From: UBA7960 sp964624065
Lineage (GTDB): Bacteria; Bacteroidota; Bacteroidia; Bacteroidales; UBA7960
Direction: 5' to 3'
Assembly (NCBI GenBank): GCA_964624065.1
Contig: CAZUWF010000007.1
Location: 18,758-82,757 of the forward strand
DNA: 64,000 bases
Part shown: positions 1-8,776 of the stretch, one piece after another
How positions within the stretch are numbered: position 1 is the first letter of the stretch
How the letters are laid out: the number at the start of each line of letters is the position of its first letter
The notes under the pieces: model-generated
Database searches by the model: none
What the model was told of the DNA's origin: nothing
What the model saw: only the letters and a program-made list of their open reading frames with translations
Position numbers and translations under genes: made by a program

Positions 1-110
1 CAATTATTGTTGAATTATTTTTTTAAAATTCTGTACAAAAAATTGGTTGAAGTAATGATTTTTAATTATTTTTGCGGAAAATTGTTGCATTTACATAATT
101 ATTTGACAAA

Positions 111-605
111 ATGGCAGCAAAAAGCTTTAGGTTGCAGGTAGGTTGTAATGCCGACCAAATGCACAAGCTGGAGGCCTTCATTGAGGATGTTTGTAACTAT
201 TTCAACGTTTTCAATGCCTATTTTGGTAATATATTAGTGGCCACTACCGAGTTTTGTTCTTTTGTAGGGTTTTTGGTTCCGGGCAAGTTAATCGAAGTTA
301 ATTCATTTGTCAAAAAAGGGGCATTGGTTGTTGGCTTCAACCTCCATGACGAGTTTAATGTGGTTTCCCCTTATCTTCAACAGAATGTTTCTCAGTACCT
401 CGAATCCGAAACTATTTTGGAGCAAGAAAGGAGCTTGTTGTCAACTATCCTTTTATCAGATGACATTTCTCTGGATTTTGCCCAACAGAAAGTTGAAATA
501 CTATTCAACATTAAGACTGATGTCAAGGATAGGGAGGATATAATTTCCAATTACCTTGAGAGGGTTGTTGGTACCGCAGCCCTAAAGACCAAAAAACAGG
601 TTTAA
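111..605 (+). CDS. Hypothetical protein, possibly a degenerate anti-sigma/GHKL-type ATPase fold
   Basis: A 164-residue soluble protein with no signal peptide or membrane segment. Residues about 15-50 (KLEAFIEDVCNYF...YFGNILVATTEF) are reminiscent of the first helix and N-box region of small Bacteroidota anti-sigma-type ATPases, where a similar stretch runs into an E-A-x-x-N-A motif. Here that position reads TEFCSF, so the Mg/ATP-binding Asn is missing and no G-box is visible. It may be a non-catalytic relative or an unrelated protein; the resemblance is only suggestive. It converges on lon with 37 bp between the stops. The first ATG after an A/T-rich leader is taken as the start. Existence of the gene is fairly sure, function unknown. 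Confidence 0.6.
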   Translation: MAAKSFRLQVGCNADQMHKLEAFIEDVCNYFNVFNAYFGNILVATTEFCSFVGFLVPGKLIEVNSFVKKGALVVGFNLHDEFNVVSPYLQQNVSQYLESETILEQERSLLSTILLSDDISLDFAQQKVEILFNIKTDVKDREDIISNYLERVVGTAALKTKKQV

Positions 606-642
606 ATTCCTTGTCTTTCTACCTAAGTCATTTTTTATTTGG

Positions 643-3096
643 TTAATCAAACCTGATAGGTTTTTTGATTAACTGTTTTTCAATCGACAGGTCCACTACC
701 TCTATCATTTCTCTGATATAAGCAAATTCCAATCCTTTGAGGTATATTTCGTTGATCTCGGTTACATCCTTGCGATTGTCCTCCGAAAGGACAATTGTTT
801 TTATACCATTTCGCTTTGCTGCAAGGATTTTTTCTTTTATGCCACCCACGGGCAAAACTTTTCCACGCAAGGTAATTTCGCCTGTCATTGCCACTCCGGG
901 CTTAACCTTTCTTTGAGTAAATGCCGACGCCAGAGCTGAAAACATGGTAATACCTGCCGAAGGGCCGTCCTTGGGTGTGGCACCTTCGGGCACGTGAATG
1001 TGTACATTGTACTTTTCAAAAATGGAAGGATCAATATCAAGGTCTAAGGCGTGAGATTTGAGGTATTCGTAGGCAATGGTTGCTGACTCTTTCATTACCT
1101 CGCCAAGGTTGCCGGTCATGGTTAGTTGCCCCTTGCCCCTACTAATGCTTACTTCAATGAACAAGACCTCCCCTCCAGCCCAGGTCCAAGCAAGCCCGGT
1201 CATTACTCCTGCCATATCCTTGACCTGACTGTTGTCTTTTGAATATGTTGGTGCTCCAAGGATGGTTTCTATGTCCTTGGAGGTCAACTCTGGGTAGAAG
1301 TCGTTGTTTGATACAATATCACGAGCTCGTGATCTGATTACCTTGGCTATGGTTTTTTCGAGGGTTCGCACCCCTGATTCTCGAGTATAGTCATCAATGA
1401 TTTTTTCTAACACTTGGGCCGAAAACTTAACTTGTCCCTTTTCTATCCCATGCTCTGAGAGCTGCTTTGGGACCAAGTGTTTCCTGGCAATTTGTATTTT
1501 TTCTTCAACTATGTAGCCTCCCAGTTGTATTATTTCCATACGATCGCGCAGGGCAGGTTGGACAGAAGCAAGGCTATTGGCAGTGGCAATGAACATAATT
1601 TTGGATAAATCGTACTCCACCTCGAGGTAATTATCTTGGAATGTGCCATTTTGCTCAGGGTCAAGCACCTCAAGCATTGCCGACGAAGGGTCGCCTGAGA
1701 ATGTTTGGAAACCAATCTTGTCAATCTCGTCAAGCACGAAGACCGGATTGCTTGTCTTGGCCTTTTTCAAATTTTGGATTATCCTTCCGGGCATTGCACC
1801 CACGTAGGTTTTTCGATGGCCGCGGATTTCGGCTTCATCGCGGAGGCCTCCCAGCGACATTCGCACATATTGCCTACCAACAGCCTCGGCAATTGACTTG
1901 CCAAGTGATGTTTTGCCAACTCCTGGCGGGCCTACAAAGCACAAAATGGGCGACTTCATATTGCCCTTTAGCTTCAAAACAGCCAAGTATTCCATTATGC
2001 GATCCTTAATTTTTTCGAGCCCGTAATGGTCGCGATCGAGAATTTTTTTGGCACGCTTGAGGTCAAAATTATCTTTCGAAAAATCGTTCCAGGGGAGATC
2101 CACCAGGGTCTCAAGGTAGTTGAGATGTACCGAAAAATCCATAGCCGCCGGGTTAATCCTTTGCAGTTTAAGAATTTCCTTATCGAAGACCTCTTGGATG
2201 TGCTTTCCCCACTTCTTGGACTTAGCACGGTCCTTCAATGCCACAATTTGCTGATCGTAGGGGTTGCCGCCCAGTTCTTCCTGAATGGTTTTGAGCTGCT
2301 GGTTCAAGAAGTAGTCTCGCTGTTGCTTGTCAATGTCAACCTTTACCTTGGATTGTATCTGGTTTTTCAGCTCCACCATCTGCAATTCGCGGGTTAGGTG
2401 TTCGAGAACCATATTTGCCCGAATATTTAAGTCGAGGGTTTCTAGGAGCCTTTGCTTTTGTTCGTTGTCAATGTTAAGGTTAGATGAAATGAAATTGACC
2501 AAAAAAGCAGGACCCTCGATGTTGTTTATTGCAAATGCCGCCTCGCTGGGTACGTTGGGCGAAAGCTTAACAATTTGAATTGCAAGGTCCTTTATGGTAG
2601 CAATCAGGGCATTGAACTGCTTGTTTGCCTTTATCTTGCTTGGTGAATCAAAAGATGCCACCCTTGCCATAAAATAGGGCTCATCGGTAACAAGTTCTTT
2701 GATTTCCAAGCGCTTCTTACCCTGTATAATCACCGTGGTGCTACCGTCGGGCATTTGAAGAATCTTGATAATTGTTGCAAAGGTTCCTATGCGGTTCAAA
2801 TCCTCAAAGGAAGGATCCTCAATCTCGGCGTTTCGTTGCGAAACAACTCCCACAAACCTGCTTTTCTTGTAAACATCCCGAACAAGGTGTATTGACTTGT
2901 CGCGACTAACCGTGATCGGAATTACCACTCCGGGGAAAAGAACGGTGTTCTTTAATGGAAGAATAGGTAAAACATCGGGGATTTTTTCTGCTGCAATCAA
3001 CTCCTCCTCCTCGGCACTCAACAAGGGAATGAACTCGCTGTCGGCATCAATTATCTCAGAAAATTGAAAATTCTTTTTCGTTAAAAAACCATCCAT
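643..3096 (-). CDS. lon: ATP-dependent Lon protease
   Basis: 817 residues, the usual length for bacterial Lon. Lon is a cytoplasmic AAA+ protease that degrades misfolded and regulatory proteins. The N-terminal substrate-binding domain (about residues 40-240, starting at LPILPLKNTVLFPG) is followed by a coiled region, an AAA+ module with Walker A GPPGVGKTS and Walker B FVLDEIDKI, and the C-terminal peptidase domain with the Ser-Lys dyad: Ser near 713 in DGPSAG and Lys near 756 in GGIKEKILAA. All key residues are present. The gene is monocistronic as far as can be seen, with about 260 bp of non-coding DNA upstream. Identification is secure. Confidence 0.98.
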   Translation of the reverse strand: MDGFLTKKNFQFSEIIDADSEFIPLLSAEEEELIAAEKIPDVLPILPLKNTVLFPGVVIPITVSRDKSIHLVRDVYKKSRFVGVVSQRNAEIEDPSFEDLNRIGTFATIIKILQMPDGSTTVIIQGKKRLEIKELVTDEPYFMARVASFDSPSKIKANKQFNALIATIKDLAIQIVKLSPNVPSEAAFAINNIEGPAFLVNFISSNLNIDNEQKQRLLETLDLNIRANMVLEHLTRELQMVELKNQIQSKVKVDIDKQQRDYFLNQQLKTIQEELGGNPYDQQIVALKDRAKSKKWGKHIQEVFDKEILKLQRINPAAMDFSVHLNYLETLVDLPWNDFSKDNFDLKRAKKILDRDHYGLEKIKDRIMEYLAVLKLKGNMKSPILCFVGPPGVGKTSLGKSIAEAVGRQYVRMSLGGLRDEAEIRGHRKTYVGAMPGRIIQNLKKAKTSNPVFVLDEIDKIGFQTFSGDPSSAMLEVLDPEQNGTFQDNYLEVEYDLSKIMFIATANSLASVQPALRDRMEIIQLGGYIVEEKIQIARKHLVPKQLSEHGIEKGQVKFSAQVLEKIIDDYTRESGVRTLEKTIAKVIRSRARDIVSNNDFYPELTSKDIETILGAPTYSKDNSQVKDMAGVMTGLAWTWAGGEVLFIEVSISRGKGQLTMTGNLGEVMKESATIAYEYLKSHALDLDIDPSIFEKYNVHIHVPEGATPKDGPSAGITMFSALASAFTQRKVKPGVAMTGEITLRGKVLPVGGIKEKILAAKRNGIKTIVLSEDNRKDVTEINEIYLKGLEFAYIREMIEVVDLSIEKQLIKKPIRFD

Positions 3097-3356
3097 AATA
3101 ATTCAGGACAAATTGTCGTATTTTATGCAAATTAGTCTCATCTCAATTTAATGGGAAAATGCCGTCTTATCGTAAAACACTGATCGTAAATTGTTTGCTA
3201 AGGCCAACAAAAATTTACCACTTTTGTTAATTTGAAATCTCCCCTGTTAGCAATGGCCGTGCCAATAGTTGCAATACGAAGGCAGGTATAAGTTGAGGGG
3301 AAGCTTTTTTTGTTGGAATGGCACCTTCCTGACAACGTTGCCGTTCGAGGGCTTTG

Positions 3357-4541
3357 CTACCTCTTATGCCTCAAAGATTGATTGTAAACGAAGCGCATGA
3401 TTGATTCGTCTTCTTTAGAAAGCTCTTTACCACGACGCGACATTACAATCCGGGCGGTTTCCAGGGCAGTTTCGAATTTGTAAATGGTTATGCCTGCGGC
3501 GCTTCCCCATGAAAACGATGGTATGAAATTACGGAGGAAACCTGAACCGTAAAGCATTGAATTAACGCCAATTACAGAACCGGTATTAAGCATAGTACTT
3601 ATGCCTAGCTTGGTATGGTCGCCCACGAAGGAACCACAAAACCTCAATTCGGTTGGCACGAAAGTCTCCTCGGCGTAATCCCATACCCTCACTTGAGAGT
3701 AATTGTTTTTGAGGTTGGAAAAGTTGGTACCTGCACCTATGTTGCACCATTCACCAATAACGCTATCGCCAATGTAACCATCGTGGGCCTTGTTAGAATA
3801 TCCAAACATAATGGTATTAGAAACTTCGCCGCCTACCTTGCAAAATGGCCCAATTGCAGATCCCTGGTAAAGCAACGCACCCATCCTTACCTTGGTGCCC
3901 TCACCTATGGAAACAGGTCCTCGCAAAATGGCACCATCCATTATGTGGGCATCCTTGCCAATGTAAACAGGCCCTTCCGAGGCATTAATCATTGCCATTT
4001 CAATCCTCGCACCCTCTTCAACAAAAACATTTTCCGGGCTTACAACCCTGGCCATTGCACCCACCGAACCGCTTACCCTATTTGATGTAATCAACTTGAA
4101 ATCGCTTACTATGGCATCCTTGTTAAGGAGCAGAAAATCATGAAGGTGTGAAAGTTTCTGTAACGTACCACTAAATTCATTATTTGCCTTTGCTTCGAAG
4201 TGGTCATCATCAATTTTATCCAACTCCTTATCGCTCAGCCTATAGGCAATTAAGACATCACCCTGCGACAAGGTTTCGTTGTTGTCAAGCCTACCGATTG
4301 CCTCAACTATTTCCTTGGTGGGAAGAACCGCCGCATTAATCAAAACGTTGTCGGCTTGCTTCACCAAAGGGTACTTTTGAGAAAGGTATTCTTCGGTGAG
4401 GCTCGAAGTTTTCTTTCCAAGATATTTCTCCCACTTTTCCCTTATGGTCAAGATTCCTACCCTCACATCCCCCACGGGCCTAATGAAACAGAATGGAAGC
4501 AAGTGATTGCGAGTTTGATCGCCAAAAAGTATGTAATTCAT
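3357..4541 (-). CDS. GlmU-like putative sugar nucleotidyltransferase (Bacteroidota type)
   Basis: 394 residues from the ATG at 4541; upstream in-frame codons give an unlikely hydrophobic extension, and MNYILFGDQTRNHLLPF is the typical family start. The N-terminal part (ILFGD...LLPFCFIRPVGDVRVGILTIREKW) is the degenerate nucleotidyltransferase start seen in the Bacteroidota GlmU-family proteins. The C-terminal half is a left-handed beta-helix of hexapeptide repeats (for example VYIGKDAHIMDGAILRGPVS and IGEGTKVRMGALLYQGSAIG), as in acetyl/nucleotidyl-transferases. It probably makes an activated sugar for the envelope, but the substrate is not known and a canonical GlmU may exist elsewhere. It lies downstream of rpmE2 and is separated from it by a hairpin terminator. 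Confidence 0.85.
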   Translation of the reverse strand: MNYILFGDQTRNHLLPFCFIRPVGDVRVGILTIREKWEKYLGKKTSSLTEEYLSQKYPLVKQADNVLINAAVLPTKEIVEAIGRLDNNETLSQGDVLIAYRLSDKELDKIDDDHFEAKANNEFSGTLQKLSHLHDFLLLNKDAIVSDFKLITSNRVSGSVGAMARVVSPENVFVEEGARIEMAMINASEGPVYIGKDAHIMDGAILRGPVSIGEGTKVRMGALLYQGSAIGPFCKVGGEVSNTIMFGYSNKAHDGYIGDSVIGEWCNIGAGTNFSNLKNNYSQVRVWDYAEETFVPTELRFCGSFVGDHTKLGISTMLNTGSVIGVNSMLYGSGFLRNFIPSFSWGSAAGITIYKFETALETARIVMSRRGKELSKEDESIMRFVYNQSLRHKR

Positions 4542-4668
4542 AAATTTGGGGCGTATAAGTAATTTAGCCACGAAGGTAAGAAAAACATATAAAACAACAA
4601 TGCAGGGAAATTCTTCGGGAAGAAAAATGGAACAAAAAAATCTACCGGGAGTTTTTATCAAAAACAAA

Positions 4669-4708
4669 ACTACGAGGGATTCAAAACAGACTCCCTCGTA
4701 GTTTTTTT
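4669..4708 (-). terminator. Rho-independent terminator downstream of rpmE2
   Basis: A perfect 11-bp stem (ACTACGAGGGA at 4669-4679 against TCCCTCGTAGT at 4692-4702) closes a 12-nt loop. On the minus strand the stem is followed by TTTTGTTTTTG, a good U-tract for transcripts leaving rpmE2, whose stop is at 4729. The plus-strand side also has a run of seven T, so it could work in both directions, but no plus-strand gene approaches it. Confidence 0.85.
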
Positions 4709-4728
4709 ACCTCAAAAACCTCGCTTTG

Positions 4729-4986
4729 CTACCTCTTGAGATGCTTTTGATACTTTGTGCGGAACTTATCAACACGCCCGGCAGTGTCAACAAGTTGTTG
4801 TTTGCCAGTATAAAATGGATGTGATGTGTGTGAAATATCCAGCTTGATGAGCGGGTATTCCTTTCCATCTTCCCAAACAATTGTTTCTTTTGAATTTGCA
4901 GTGGAGCGGCTCAAAAAGCTGTACTCGTTTGACATATCCTTGAAAACTACTAAACGATAATTTTTGGGGTGGATATCTTTCTTCAT
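4729..4986 (-). CDS. rpmE2: 50S ribosomal protein L31 type B
   Basis: 85 residues from the ATG at 4986 (MKKDIHPKNYRLVVFKDMSN). L31 sits on the large ribosomal subunit at the intersubunit bridge region. The sequence shows the B-type hallmarks: KxDIHPxxYRxVVFxD near the start, the SHPFYTGKQ motif, and no Cys pairs for zinc, so this is the zinc-free paralogue used under zinc shortage in many bacteria and the standard form in Bacteroidota. An in-frame upstream start would add twelve residues not seen in the family. A strong hairpin terminator follows. Confidence 0.97.
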   Translation of the reverse strand: MKKDIHPKNYRLVVFKDMSNEYSFLSRSTANSKETIVWEDGKEYPLIKLDISHTSHPFYTGKQQLVDTAGRVDKFRTKYQKHLKR

Positions 4987-5101
4987 GATAAAAAATATTT
5001 TCCTGATTTTTTCGGACTGCAAAGGTAGTAAAAATTTCTTTCACAATACCTATCAACTGCAAAAGAATTTTTGAGGCGAAATTGACACAAATAAAGTATT
5101 C

Positions 5102-6352
5102 TTATTCCAACGTGTGAATCACCAGGCCACTCCTTAATTTCGGTTCGAACCAAGTGGTTTTTGGGGGCATTATATTTCCGGTATCGGCTATGTCGAGCAG
5201 TTGCTCCATACTAACGGGATATAGAGCAAAAGCAACCCGCATCTCGCCACTGTCAACCCTCTTCTTAAGTTCGCCAAGACCCCTTATACCACCAACAAAG
5301 TCAATACGCTTGCTGGTACGAAGGTTTTCAATTCCTAGAATTTGGTCAAGCACGTATTTTGAAAGCACGTTAACGTCAAGCACTTCCAGTGGGTCATTAT
5401 CGTTGTAGGTACCCTGGCGGGCAATTAGTTGATACCACCTTCCGTCGAGGTACATGCTAAACTCGTGCAGCTTGGAAGGCTTGAATTCCCGGAGGCCAAT
5501 CTCGTTTACAACCATGTATTTGCCCAGGCTGGCAAGAAACTCTTCTTTGGTGAGTCCGTTGAGATCTTTTACCACCCTGTTATAATCCATAATTTTCAAC
5601 TGGTCGTCGGGGAAGTTTACAGCCATGAAAAAGTTGTATTCCTCGTTACCTGTGTGATTTGGGTTTTTCGCTGCCATTTCACGGCCAATACGGCTTGCAG
5701 CAGCGGTTCGATGGTGGCCATCGGCCACGTACAGGTACTTTACTTGGGTTGAAAAAATCTCTTCGATCCTCTTGTTGGTACCTGCATCGTCAATGGTCCA
5801 GAAATGGTGTCCGAAGCCATCGTCGGCCACGAAATCGTAAATGGCGGCTTGGTTTTTCACAATTCCATCTACAATCAGATCTATTTCTGGTACCGCCCTG
5901 TAGGAAAAGAATACGGGTTCAATGTTGGCATTGGTGTAACGCGTAAGAATCATCCGATCTTCTTCCTTGTCGGGACGAGTAAGTTCGTGTTTTTTAATAA
6001 TTTCATTGAAATAATCCTCGCTGCAAGCGCACCCAACTATACCGTACTGGGTAGTTCCATTCATTGTTTGAGCGTATATGTAAAACTTACATTCCGTATC
6101 GGGCACCAACCAACCATTTCCTTGCATTTTCTTGAAGTTTTCCATCGCTTTGAGATAAACCGCTTCGCTATGAATGTCAGTAGCGGGCGGGCAATCTATT
6201 TCGGCACGTGTAACATAAAGCAAGGATTCAGGCTTGCCTGCTGCCATTTGGGCCGCTTCGGCACTGTTCATAACATCGTAAGGAAGGCACGAAACATTTT
6301 CGACGATATCTTTGGGGGGCCTTAACCCCTTGAAAGGTTTGAAAATTGCCAT
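5102..6352 (-). CDS. DUF1015 domain-containing protein
   Basis: 416 residues covering the whole DUF1015 family length, starting MAIFKPFKGLRPPKDIVENV as members do. The conserved LYVADGHHRTAAASR motif lies mid-protein and probably forms an active or nucleotide-binding site, but the biochemical role is not established. In Bacteroidota this gene repeatedly follows serA and serC, and it does so here on the same strand with a 210-bp gap to serA. The context suggests a role linked to serine or phosphoserine metabolism, which is inference only. Confidence 0.93.
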   Translation of the reverse strand: MAIFKPFKGLRPPKDIVENVSCLPYDVMNSAEAAQMAAGKPESLLYVTRAEIDCPPATDIHSEAVYLKAMENFKKMQGNGWLVPDTECKFYIYAQTMNGTTQYGIVGCACSEDYFNEIIKKHELTRPDKEEDRMILTRYTNANIEPVFFSYRAVPEIDLIVDGIVKNQAAIYDFVADDGFGHHFWTIDDAGTNKRIEEIFSTQVKYLYVADGHHRTAAASRIGREMAAKNPNHTGNEEYNFFMAVNFPDDQLKIMDYNRVVKDLNGLTKEEFLASLGKYMVVNEIGLREFKPSKLHEFSMYLDGRWYQLIARQGTYNDNDPLEVLDVNVLSKYVLDQILGIENLRTSKRIDFVGGIRGLGELKKRVDSGEMRVAFALYPVSMEQLLDIADTGNIMPPKTTWFEPKLRSGLVIHTLE

Positions 6353-6562
6353 TTTTTGAAATTAGAAGTTAAATATGGAAATTTGCTTGTGGGTTTGAGT
6401 GTTTCAGGAGAATTGGTAAAAGGTTGGATGCTTGGAGGTTTACTTTAGGGAGGTTATCCATTTATGGGGTACAAAATAACTACGGGGTTTAACTAATCCC
6501 AAAGCTCCGAAAGCCTGTCAGCACATACTCTCATCATCAAATCATCAATTCTCCTTTCATAC

Positions 6563-7483
6563 CTAGTTAACTTGAAAAGTATTGTCGCCATTTTCGAAGA
6601 AAGCAACGATTTGGTTGGCGGCCGCAATACCGGCGTTTATGTTTGCCTCTGCTGTTTGAGCACCCATTTTCTTTGCGGTAAACACTATCCTTCCGGGAAA
6701 TTTTTCTTCGAAGGCAGCCCTGTTATCGGGTGCAACATCTGAAACGTATTTCAAGTCCGGTCGTTCTTCCATTAGCTTCATAAGTCCGTCCTCGTCAATT
6801 ACCTCCTTGCGCGCGGTATTTACCAACATTCCGTTTTTGGGAAGCAGTTTTGCCAAATCATAATTAATCGATTTCTTGGTTTTGTCGTTTGCTGGTATGT
6901 TCAACGAAATGTACTGGCACCTGGTGTATAGTTCTTCCACTGTTTCGATTGCCCCCACCCCATCTTTTTCAATGTCTTCCTTTTTTACAAAGGGGTCATA
7001 GGCATAAACCTCCATACCGAACCCTTTGGCTACCAATGCAACGTAACGACCTACATTCCCGTAGGCGTGAATTCCTATTTTCTTGCCGCGAAGTTCGGTG
7101 CCTGATGCTCCAGAAAAAGCTCCACGAATACAATATAGCATAAGGCCAAAAGCCAATTCTGCAACGGCATTGGAGTTTTGCCCGGGTGTGTTCATTGCCA
7201 CCACTCCCTTTTCGGTGCAAGCAGGAAGGTCAATATTATCGTAACCAGCTCCTGCCCTAACAATTATTTTTAGATTTGAAGCGGCTCCAATAATTTCGCG
7301 AGAAGCAATATCACTTCTGATAATCATTGCGTCAACATTTGCAACTGCTTCTTTAAGTTGGCTAACTTCGGTGTACTTTTCAAGGAGGACAAGTTCATAC
7401 CCTGCCCTTTCAACCACTTTGCGGATGCCCTCAACGGCAACTGCTGCAAAGGGTTTATCGGTTGCAACTAAAACTTTTTTCAT
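6563..7483 (-). CDS. serA: D-3-phosphoglycerate dehydrogenase, short form
   Basis: 306 residues: a D-2-hydroxyacid dehydrogenase of the short PGDH form without the C-terminal ACT domain, catalysing the first step of serine synthesis (3-phosphoglycerate to 3-phosphohydroxypyruvate with NAD+). The Rossmann segment KKIGIHAYGNVGRYVA and the substrate Arg in NTARKEVID are present. The usual catalytic His motif (TPHxGxxT) reads TAKKMGAQTAEAN, with Lys in place of His. This fits the Lys-type PGDHs described from Entamoeba and Bacteroides relatives. The gene lies between serC (91 bp upstream) and the DUF1015 gene. With serC adjacent the assignment is strong. Confidence 0.93.
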   Translation of the reverse strand: MKKVLVATDKPFAAVAVEGIRKVVERAGYELVLLEKYTEVSQLKEAVANVDAMIIRSDIASREIIGAASNLKIIVRAGAGYDNIDLPACTEKGVVAMNTPGQNSNAVAELAFGLMLYCIRGAFSGASGTELRGKKIGIHAYGNVGRYVALVAKGFGMEVYAYDPFVKKEDIEKDGVGAIETVEELYTRCQYISLNIPANDKTKKSINYDLAKLLPKNGMLVNTARKEVIDEDGLMKLMEERPDLKYVSDVAPDNRAAFEEKFPGRIVFTAKKMGAQTAEANINAGIAAANQIVAFFENGDNTFQVN

Positions 7484-7574
7484 TGCTCTATATTTTTTTA
7501 ATTTACAGGGTAACCCAAGACCTTAGCCTGCAAGTTACCCTGCCCTGTTATGAGGGAAAAAGTTTATTAAAAAT

Positions 7575-8651
7575 TTATTTCTTATAATGAATTCTTTCGA
7601 ACTCTTGCATTGCTTCCACTAGTGCAACCACGCTTTCGCGTTCTAGCGCGTTGTAGGTTGAGGCCCTGAAACCACCCACAGACCTGTGACCCTTAAGCCC
7701 GCTCATACCCAGCTTGCCTGTGAATGAAAGGAACTCGGCAGTAAGTTCTTCGTATTCTGGTTTTAAAACGAAGCAGATGTTCATTAAAGACCTGCTTTCC
7801 TTTTCGGCGGTACCAACAAACATAGGGTTGCGGTCAATCTCGTCGTAAAGCAACTTAGCCTTGTCTTGATTCATTTTTTGCATCACCTCCACACCACCCA
7901 GTTTTTTTAGCCAGCGCAAGGTTTCCATACAGGTGTATATTGGCAAGCACGGTGGAGTGTTGAACATCGAACCTTCATTGATATGGGTGCGATAATCCAG
8001 CATGGTAGGAATATGCCTTTCCACCTTCCCTAAAATATCCTCGCGGATTATTACAAAAGTAACCCCGGCCGGCCCAAGGTTCTTTTGGGCACCACCATAA
8101 ATCATTGCATACTTTGACACATCCATCGGGCGGCTGAAAATATCAGAAGATGCGTCGGCGATTAACGGCACGGGACTGTCGAAATCTTCGAAAATTTCGG
8201 TTCCGTATATGGTGTTGTTTGTTGTAACGTGGAAGTAGTCGGCATCGGCAGGAATTGTCCAACCTTTTGGTATGTAAGAGAAGTTCTTGTCGGAGGAAGA
8301 AGCCACCACTTGAACCTCACCAAAACCCTTTGCTTCCTTGATTGCCTTTTTGGCCCAGACGCCAGTTTCGAGATAGGCGGCCTTTTTTCCCAAGAGGTTG
8401 AAAGGAATCATACAAAACTGCAGGCTAGCGCCGCCTCCCAAAAACAAAACGTGATAATTTTCGGGAATATTCAATACCTCCTTGAACAAAGCCACGGCTT
8501 CGTCTATAACTGCCTGAAAATCCTTACCCCTATGAGAAATTTCGAGGATTGACAGGCCAATGCCATTTAAGTCTAAAACCGCCTTAGCAGTATTTTCGAT
8601 TACCTCGCGGGCCAGCACCGAAGGCCCAGCGCTAAAATTGTGTTTTTTCAT
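7575..8651 (-). CDS. serC: Phosphoserine aminotransferase
   Basis: 358 residues, full family length, starting MKKHNFSAGPSVLA. A class V, fold-type I PLP enzyme that transfers the glutamate amino group to 3-phosphohydroxypyruvate, and in some bacteria also acts in pyridoxal 5'-phosphate synthesis. The PLP-binding Lys is in YGGAQKNLGPAG, and the substrate phosphate/carboxylate region GLKGHRSVGGFRAS is present near the C-terminus. It is first of the serC-serA-DUF1015 set. A possible promoter on the minus strand upstream has TTTG then GAATTTTG at 20-bp spacing (one mismatch to TAnnTTTG), a weak call. Confidence 0.97.
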   Translation of the reverse strand: MKKHNFSAGPSVLAREVIENTAKAVLDLNGIGLSILEISHRGKDFQAVIDEAVALFKEVLNIPENYHVLFLGGGASLQFCMIPFNLLGKKAAYLETGVWAKKAIKEAKGFGEVQVVASSSDKNFSYIPKGWTIPADADYFHVTTNNTIYGTEIFEDFDSPVPLIADASSDIFSRPMDVSKYAMIYGGAQKNLGPAGVTFVIIREDILGKVERHIPTMLDYRTHINEGSMFNTPPCLPIYTCMETLRWLKKLGGVEVMQKMNQDKAKLLYDEIDRNPMFVGTAEKESRSLMNICFVLKPEYEELTAEFLSFTGKLGMSGLKGHRSVGGFRASTYNALERESVVALVEAMQEFERIHYKK

Positions 8652-8776
8652 TTTATGGTGATTTTTGGGAAACTGAAATTTGCAACAAAATTCCTAAATA
8701 TAAACCATATAGCCAAACAAAAGGCAAAATTATTTTGGTTCTAAATAAGGTTTGCAATATGGTACATTATGTCAAA

